The notes beneath the pieces are model-generated. The model ran no database searches and was not told where the DNA came from. It saw only the letters and a program-made list of their open reading frames with translations. From NCBI RefSeq assembly GCF_000003815.2, contig NC_049988.1:333607-397606 (forward strand): a DNA stretch of 64,000 bases. Reading direction: 5' to 3'. The position numbers and the translations under genes are program-made. This document shows, piece after piece, positions 35,641 to 64,000 of the stretch. Numbering within the stretch: position 1 is the stretch's first letter; each line of letters opens with the position of its first letter. This DNA is from Branchiostoma floridae (taxonomy: Eukaryota; Chordata; Leptocardii; Amphioxiformes; Branchiostomatidae).

Positions 35641-37760
35641 TTATCATTTGCAAATGAAGAGATATGCATGGAGTTAAGTACGGCTATCTGAGAACTTGTG
35701 TTTCACGAAGATGATAGCAGCGCCTTAGTGATAACTTCAAACGAAATAAAGTAACATACTTTGTACATGCTATACACATGGCATTTTCTGATTTTATGTA
35801 TTTTCATAACCATTTTACTATGATATGCTAATATGCTACTTACATTATGCTTTGTCTTTTACCGTAGATTATTATTACATATTATTTTATGTTTTGACAC
35901 TCCTTCCGATAAACCAACGCTTCCAAACGACTCATTTTGGAATTTGGGGGCTAAATTTTGCTATTTCACATTTTCTGTGATCATACATAGTCTTAGAAGT
36001 GATAAGCAATAGAAGCACATCAATTTTTGAATGTGTAGAAAACAACTGAGCTATTATATTGTTAACTTCACTCTTAAACATCTTTCCAAATTCCAATTAG
36101 TGCAATTTCCTTACTCATAGATTACATAAAAGATTTATATGAGAGATTCAACGTCTCTATTTGCATAGCGCCAATATGTATTGTTACTGAATGATCAAGA
36201 ATGAACTCATACCCAATGATCTGCTAACTTCCATAAAAAGTTTCATCAGCTGCGCTGGTTGGTACGTTACTGATTAAAGAGACTCTTCACATTTTTGTTT
36301 TTACTATGACATTCTGCATGAAAAATTACCGACGTCTACGTATTTTTAGTATTTTACCAAAATTGACTATCATTTGGCAATTCACATATTGTCTTATCAA
36401 AACAATAAACTAATATCCATCGGGAACCTCAGTACTTGTGTGGGGTAAACTGTCCCTACTTTAGGCAATATGCATATGTCTACACGTCGGACCAGTACGC
36501 GTCTTCGGGTGAGACGTGAGTGAGTGAGTGAGTGAGTGAGTGAGTGAGTGAGTGAGTGAGTGAGTGAGTGAGTGAGTGAGTGAGTGAGTGAGTGAGTGAG
36601 TGAGTGAGTGAGTGAGTGAGTGAGTGAGTGATAATTCCACAAACCAGATATCGTCTGGTATTGTACCAGGTTGATACTATGTGTATACATCCATGATGCA
36701 AAGCAACGAAATACATGATTTTTTTATACATCATGACTGTATTGACGGGTATTTTATTAGCATTACAACATCTACCACAATTATAGATCATACACAATAA
36801 ATCCAAGCTTCACCTGCTGAAAAGACTTAGGTTAAGACTTAAGTACTAATAACATTGGAGATGAAGAAATGGAACCAATTTCGGAAAAATTTTCTAAATT
36901 CAAATCTTAATTCAACAGCCCCTCGTATTGTATTAGGCAATGAGCAACACGGCAAATGTTAAGTTAGAACATTTTATAATAATAATAATAATGGTTTATT
37001 CAGTTCCTGTCCGATGGAAAAAAAAAAACCTTGGTTCGTTCAAATCCTCCATATTCAGAACATGGTCCGATCTACATCCTGATATCCAGTTTGTTTATCT
37101 AGACTATATCCGTGTTCTGATATCGTACGGCGCATCCTCCTGCTCGGACCGTGTCCCAAATATCCTGGTCGTGGACTAGCCCGTTTCTGGGATTGGGTCG
37201 CAATCCAAATACAGCAAGGCCTGTTAAACCCTGCCTGCTTTAGTGTATTAAAACATCTACAGACATCACATTCACTCTACAAGGTAATAAAGGAAACAGT
37301 AACATTTTGACATTTTAAAGAGTTCTTTATTTCGTACTTTGTTGATATATGTTGCTATCTTGAGTAAATGAGCATATGCTGCATCGTACTTTACTAATAT
37401 TCCGCACCAAACTTTTCTTATTGGCTAAATAAACTAGTGTTCATCAGGAAAGTTGAATAAAACAGCTTCATTTTTCCGTCGTTTTGTTGAAATTTCCCGT
37501 CTCAAGTTAAGCAGATGGGAGGTTGCCTGCAGAAAAAATATCAGCAGTCATTAACATGTGTACCGCATTTCTACATTTATTCTTAATATTGCGATTACTC
37601 TCGAGTATTAGAACAAAAAAAGAAAATATTGAAAGCCACGATAACATCAGTTAACGGAAAGTAGTTATCACGTTCGTACCATAATTATAATTGTGAATTG
37701 ATCTCATTTTTTTTTAAATTTGGTCCCGTCCATTCTATATAACACTTGTTGAATTATTCG
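35641..37760. other. 3' UTR of D8C gene and convergent intergenic DNA
   Basis: Contains the D8C gene's AATAAA (35745-35750), a (TGAG)n tract of about 28 units at 36517-36630, and, for the minus-strand gene ending at 37761, a possible polyadenylation signal (complement of TTTATT at 37576-37581). Otherwise nothing recognised. Confidence 0.5.
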
Positions 37761-59239
<21,479 letters not shown>

Positions 59240-59542
59240 GCTTTTTTTAGATTGTGTTGAACACACGCTCTGCAACAAAAAGTTACGAAACAAGACTTTC
59301 AGCAATTGAAATTATATTCAATCAGCAAAATTCAATAGAGATAATAGGTCGTGCACTTATCTTACATTGATACAGAATCAATATTTGAAACAAGTGAATA
59401 TAACCGTCTTAGAAGTAAATTTATGATTTGGAAACGAACCATATGTTATGCTTTGCGAATTTAGTCTTTTCCCACATACTCTTGGTAAACCGCACACACA
59501 GAGGAACTACAAACTAGAGCTGGTAGGAATCAGCGACTCCAA

Positions 59543-59747
59543 ACTATCATTGTAAATTCGCGGTGGATTTATGTTGGCGGTTTTCGCGTTGGTCATTTCA
59601 CCGCGAATTCAAAACCACCGCGAACATTCTTCCAGTGCATTAAGTACTACAGTACATGGTGCTACCGCGAAATTAAAACAACCGCGAAAAGTATTTTTCC
59701 GCTACCGCGAACTTAAATCCCCACGAACTTAAATGCACTTGCAGTAT
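59543..59747. mobile_element. MITE, TTCGCGGTGG family, copy 2
   Basis: Same family as 33011-33223, sharing the self-complementary CCGCGAA motifs and the central GTACATGGTGCTACC. Confidence 0.8.
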
Positions 59748-60199
59748 TCCCAGTTTATGAAGAGGAAATCCCGTCAAACACACAGGGTGGTCTTAACCCT
59801 AACTAGACAGGGGTGCTGCCATATTGAAATTCGTAAAACTGCCGACGACGTGTGCGAGGACTACCAAAAGATTGATAATTTAAGATGGAGGACATTCTTA
59901 CGTTATTTTGGCGTTAATTTGGTTGTCATGGGAAACATTTATGTTATACTTTATTATGAATAATGCACTCTTTTCAGTTTAACCTTTGTTTTATACCTAT
60001 TCCCTTTTTAACAGTTGTAGCCAATAGCATTACAATGCGACGTTATAATTAAGTAGTTTTACGTCATAACGATGCGCCAGGTCTCCCGTCCGGGGGTTAT
60101 TTAACGTGCATGGACGTGCATGGGGTGTGGGGATGTGATAATTTTCCCCAATTCTTTTTTTGCCCATGCCTTCATCTTTCTCTTGCTGGCATTTAAGGC

Positions 60200-61465
60200 T
60201 TCGCTGTTGGGGTACAGTCTATCCGGCCCACGTTTGGGATTTACTTAGAGGATGTAAGACTTTTTGAGACTTGTTTCATAGTGCAAATGGACAAAAATTC
60301 CATGTTGCTTCTATTCCCAGAGGCTCCATTTCCTTCTCCCAGTCTCTCTCCCGGATCACCTCCCTGCCTTTCCGTTATTATATTGCAATCCATACATAGT
60401 ATGGGATTGCAATATATTGTTTTTGCTGAGTTTCTTCTCCTCCTGTCAAAATCTTCAAGTTGATTCAACTTTTTCATTTCTGGGCCAAATGAGCTGAAAT
60501 TTGGCAGGGTGGTAGAAATAGCAAATACCCCCAGGTGTTTTTTTCACTTTCTTCATAGAGGCCTTAGAATTTATGATATTTGGGGTTTTTGGTCATTTTT
60601 AGACCAATTATGTATATTTTGGGACCCTGTGCCCTGGTATTACAACCTAATGGCCTGAAATTTGGTACAGAGGTGCATTGGACATATGACCATAGGACCC
60701 CATCAACATTTTTGTCATAGATTACTTAGAAATTAGTTATTTTGGGGTGTTTTGGCCATTTTTGACTAAAAATGTATATTTTTGGCTCCTATGCCCTTGT
60801 ATGGAAACCAAATGACCTGAAATTTAGTACATAGGTGCATTGGACATATGACAACAGGACCACATCAACGCTTTCGTCATCGATCATTTCAAAAATGAGT
60901 TATTTTGGGTTTTTCGGCCATTTTTGACTAAAAATGATTATTTTTGGCTCCTATACCCTTGTATGAAAACCTAATGACCTGAAATTCGGCATGAAGGTGT
61001 GTCTGGTATGTGCCCACAGTACCTCATTTTCACTCTGGGCATACATTACCTTGAATTGTTGAATTTTGGGATTTTTTGCCATTTATGGACTAAAAATGTT
61101 AAGTTTTGGCTCATGTGCCTATGTATGAAAACCAAATGGTCTGAAATTTGGTATGAAGGTGCGTACAGTATGTAGCCACAGGGCTCTATCCACACCTATG
61201 GTGTACATCAATCAAAAATTGTGAAATTTTGGATTTTTTGCCATTATTGACCAAAAATGTACAGTTTTGCTTCCTGTGTCATGAGAAAGCCAACTGATCT
61301 GGAATTTGGTGTTGGGGTAGCTTTAGCACTATAAATGGGAAATGGGCCACATAGACTGGTCCATTTTGCATAGATTGGGGTGTTCTGGAAGAGTCCTTTA
61401 TTGCATGAAGATGGATTGCAATATGCTGTATTTGCTCCCAAGCAAATGTCGGCCTTTCTAGTAGT
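60200..61465 (-). repeat. Element containing a tandem array of about 165 bp units
   Basis: Between 60480 and 61330 about five diverged units recur with ATGACCTGAAATTxGGTA, GGTGCATTGGACATATGAC and TTTGGCTCCTxTxCCCTTGT. The edge at 61430-61465 (complement of ACTAGAAAGGCCGACATTTG) matches ends at 30508 and 62825, so it is a dispersed family. Confidence 0.6.
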
Positions 61466-63039
61466 TACGTCTAATTTTACCCGGGATGCAGACTACACAT
61501 GGCTGTTGATGTAAAATCTCAAACAACAATGGTCCGTCCTCCCCAATCCTTGGTCATAACTAACCTGCCCTACTGTACCCTCTTTATTTGTAATGATGAG
61601 ATTCAGTACCGCGAGAATCTTGTTGGATCGAATGAATTATGCTGCCTCAGATTGTTGTCATCTTAACAATACAATGTAGCCCGTAACCTTGAGTGGCCTT
61701 CAGGTCTTCTTACGTGGTGATCATTAAGCAAAAAAAAAAAAAACTGGACAACATCTGGCTATGGTGTTTATATCTGACTGTGGAAGTCCATTCTTACCAG
61801 TCAATCTCTTGATATCAAATTTCACTCATAACAAAAAAAAAGTTTGGACTTTATATATTGACATCCCTCCTGAACATTAGGACAAATATAAGACAGAACC
61901 CATGCTGCACACTCACACAATAAAGACCTCACGGACAAAAGACTAGAAGGTCTTGGTGGGGGCAACAAAATGTAAAATGCAACAGTATTGTTAGAAATCT
62001 CAGAAATGTAGAAAGAAACCGGTACCACCCCGACCTGAGCTTTATAGACACTATCCTTACCGTGGTGGGGAAAACAATTGCCAGGACTCTAGGGCAATAA
62101 GAAGAAATCTGCTAGAAGACTTGCTAAGAAGTTTCCCACATGTATATCCTAAACAGATTTTTTTTTACTATTATTTACCAAAGTAAGTGTAGGTCTTCAA
62201 TATAGTAGGCCTCAAATGTCAAGAGGAGAGCGCGTGCCACATCTCATAGTTTCTAGATACCATATAAAAAAGGCAATTAAGACCATAAACTTACCTCAAT
62301 ATTCACTAGAAAGTATCCTGATTCATTACCAAGAACAACGAAAAATGTTGGGGTCCTTAAACATTGACAACGTATGTGATCTACCAGTCAATCGTTCGCT
62401 TGCGTCATGATCATGAGCTACCAAAATGCACCATTACTTCATTACCAAACAAACTTCTACCTAATCCCTAAATACTTCACTAAATAAATCGCCTATCTAC
62501 ATCCCAATACTGTAATAGTGCTTGTCTATTTATAGTAAAGTCATCTTCATCTCGGTATATCAGAACCTTTATTCCTCATACACCTAAGCTGAGGAAATGC
62601 CTTCCGTATGTCGGCTACATAGTGCAAACGCCGGCCGAATTCATAGATTGGCCGAAACTCCTTGAATTTAAAAGTCTTCTGCGTGTCGACCGTTTTTTTT
62701 TATCGCTGAAATTTAGACCCGTCACAAATGTGACGGATCTTCGGCAACGTCCTTTTTTTTTGTAATTTGCGACGGCGGCTGTAGGATATTGTGAACACCA
62801 GATACTTTCAGAATTTTAAACGTAAACTAGAAAGGCCGACATTTGCTTGAGAGCAAATACAGCATATTTCAGCCATCTCCTTCCCCAAGCAACAATGGAC
62901 TATTCCAAAATCACCCATGTGCAAAAATGGAACTCTTCTGCTTAAGATGACTAAGCATCCTAAGCTACTAAATCAGTTGATCGGATATTGGCCCAATTAA
63001 AAAAAAAATATTATGCTTCACGTGTCTTGGGGCTTATAG
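61466..63039. other. Gene-free stretch
   Basis: Contains the element end at about 62822-62960 (AAACTAGAAAGGCCGACATT) shared with 30508. Nothing else recognised. Confidence 0.5.
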
Positions 63040-63408
63040 ATCCACGAAAAGACCAAGAGCGATGTAAAGGAGAGTTGATAGTCATTTTTGCCAGGCTTTT
63101 ATAGTCAAACTTGGTTTAAAAAAAAGAGCCAGTTATAAAGAAAGTTATCGCACGGTCCAGAACACCTGTATTGAACGTCGGTTTGGCGGCCCAGGTATGA
63201 CATAAATGTTGTTTACAAGACTCATATGAGATTTTAAAACGTCAATTAACGTCGGAAAGTCTACCAGAATCCTTTTGGCGTTGTGGCGAAATAAACCACT
63301 GTTTTAGATATCACCCACTTACAAGTTTTCATAGATGATTTAGTCCAAGTCCTCTAGACCTGTACCGTACCGGTACCTGAATTTTTAGTTCCGTTACCCA
63401 GCCCTAGC
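63040..63408. mobile_element. Inverted-repeat element, GGGTACCGGTAC family, copy 3 (poor left end)
   Basis: The right end CCGTACCGGTACCTGAAT ... TTACCCAGCCCT matches the right end of 28993-29394. The left end is diverged. Confidence 0.5.
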
Positions 63409-63706
63409 ACAAATGCTTAGTTTATGACTTAGTAACAGCACACATAAAATGGACTTATAGCCATTTATTCGGCCCTATTCACACATCCCTGTTTACCACT
63501 CACTAAAACATTTTATAAAATCACATAATAGAAAATATGAAAAATCCCCATTATTTTGTTTTGCAATTAGAAAACATACTTCCCTACATCCAACTGTTGC
63601 GTTTTTTTTGCACTATGAAATTAAGAAAGACAATAAGAATATCATTTTTAGCAATTATATACTAGTAAGTCAAAGGTGATACATTCAGCAAAATATAGTT
63701 CCTTAC

Positions 63707-63780
63707 CTTCCCAAAGATGTGGCTGATAACCGTGTCGTGTGGCTCTGACTTTGCCTTCTGCTGCTAGAGCAAAGCCCAGT
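63707..63780 (-). promoter_or_regulatory. Candidate 5' UTR exon of the thrombospondin-type gene
   Basis: On the minus strand a good donor (GGGAAG/GTAAGG, last exon base 63707) follows noncoding DNA of ordinary composition. It could join the acceptor at 59270. No coding content; offered only as a candidate for the gene's first exon. Confidence 0.3.
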
Positions 63781-64000
63781 GCATGTATATAGTCAACTGA
63801 AGTGTAAAACATGCAAAGGAAATGTCACCAGAAGGAATATAGTATGTGTACTTATATATTTTTAGATATACAAGTGTTCGCATATTGACAAAACTCTTAC
63901 ATTTTAATGCTCCCAGCCAGGAGAAAAGGTACAAGATGAAAGTGTTGTTTTTTATATCACCGGTCTAAACCCAGATGTCGATGATGATGATGAATATCAA

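Noticed and set aside
36480..36806. Minus-strand frames with a LTHS repeat
   Set aside because: Translation of the (TGAG)n microsatellite.

Overview
The window looks like chordate, most probably amphioxus (Branchiostoma-type), nuclear DNA. Genes are split into many short exons with GT/AG borders. They encode secreted or membrane multidomain proteins (EGF, SEA, C-type lectin, sushi, thrombospondin type 3, D8C). The DNA between exons is packed with inverted-repeat elements, tRNA-derived SINEs, minisatellites and one decayed LINE. The organism call is inference from gene style and repeat content.

Layout. 127-5633 (+): 3' part of a membrane gene with an EGF module, a SEA module carrying an autoproteolysis-type site, one transmembrane helix and a short cytoplasmic tail; its large intron holds two minisatellites. 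5888-6052: a 54-bp perfect inverted repeat enclosing a hammerhead-like core. 9718-11512: two identical 461-bp direct repeats around 873 bp. 14652-16383: two terminal-inverted-repeat elements. 17313-18530: an inverted duplication ending at the start of a protease gene. 18564-26061 (+): a complete six-exon secreted chymotrypsin-like protease of 243 residues. Its intron 4 carries about 80 copies of a 43-bp unit that contains the gene's own 5' splice site, then a foldback element whose centre is an assembly gap of 100 N. 33393-35640 (+): a complete four-exon gene for a 166-residue secreted protein made almost entirely of one D8C domain. 37761-59239 (-): a 26-exon gene, phase-consistent throughout, for a 1,232-residue secreted protein ordered signal peptide, C-type lectin, six EGF, sushi, an unassigned 171-residue segment, ephrin-receptor-like, cysteine-rich linker, thrombospondin type 3 repeats, thrombospondin C-terminal domain. 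A degenerate RTE-like LINE lies in one of its introns in the opposite direction. Its last exon's 3' splice site and first 51 coding bases are repeated in an 83-bp minisatellite.

The four genes do not form an operon-like unit. All make extracellular or cell-surface proteins, as in secretory or matrix tissue. The most unusual feature is that two unrelated genes each have a tandem array built from one of their own splice junctions, a donor in the protease and an acceptor in the thrombospondin-type gene. Exon models were built by hand by matching splice sites and phases; untranslated regions and promoters are mostly not resolved.
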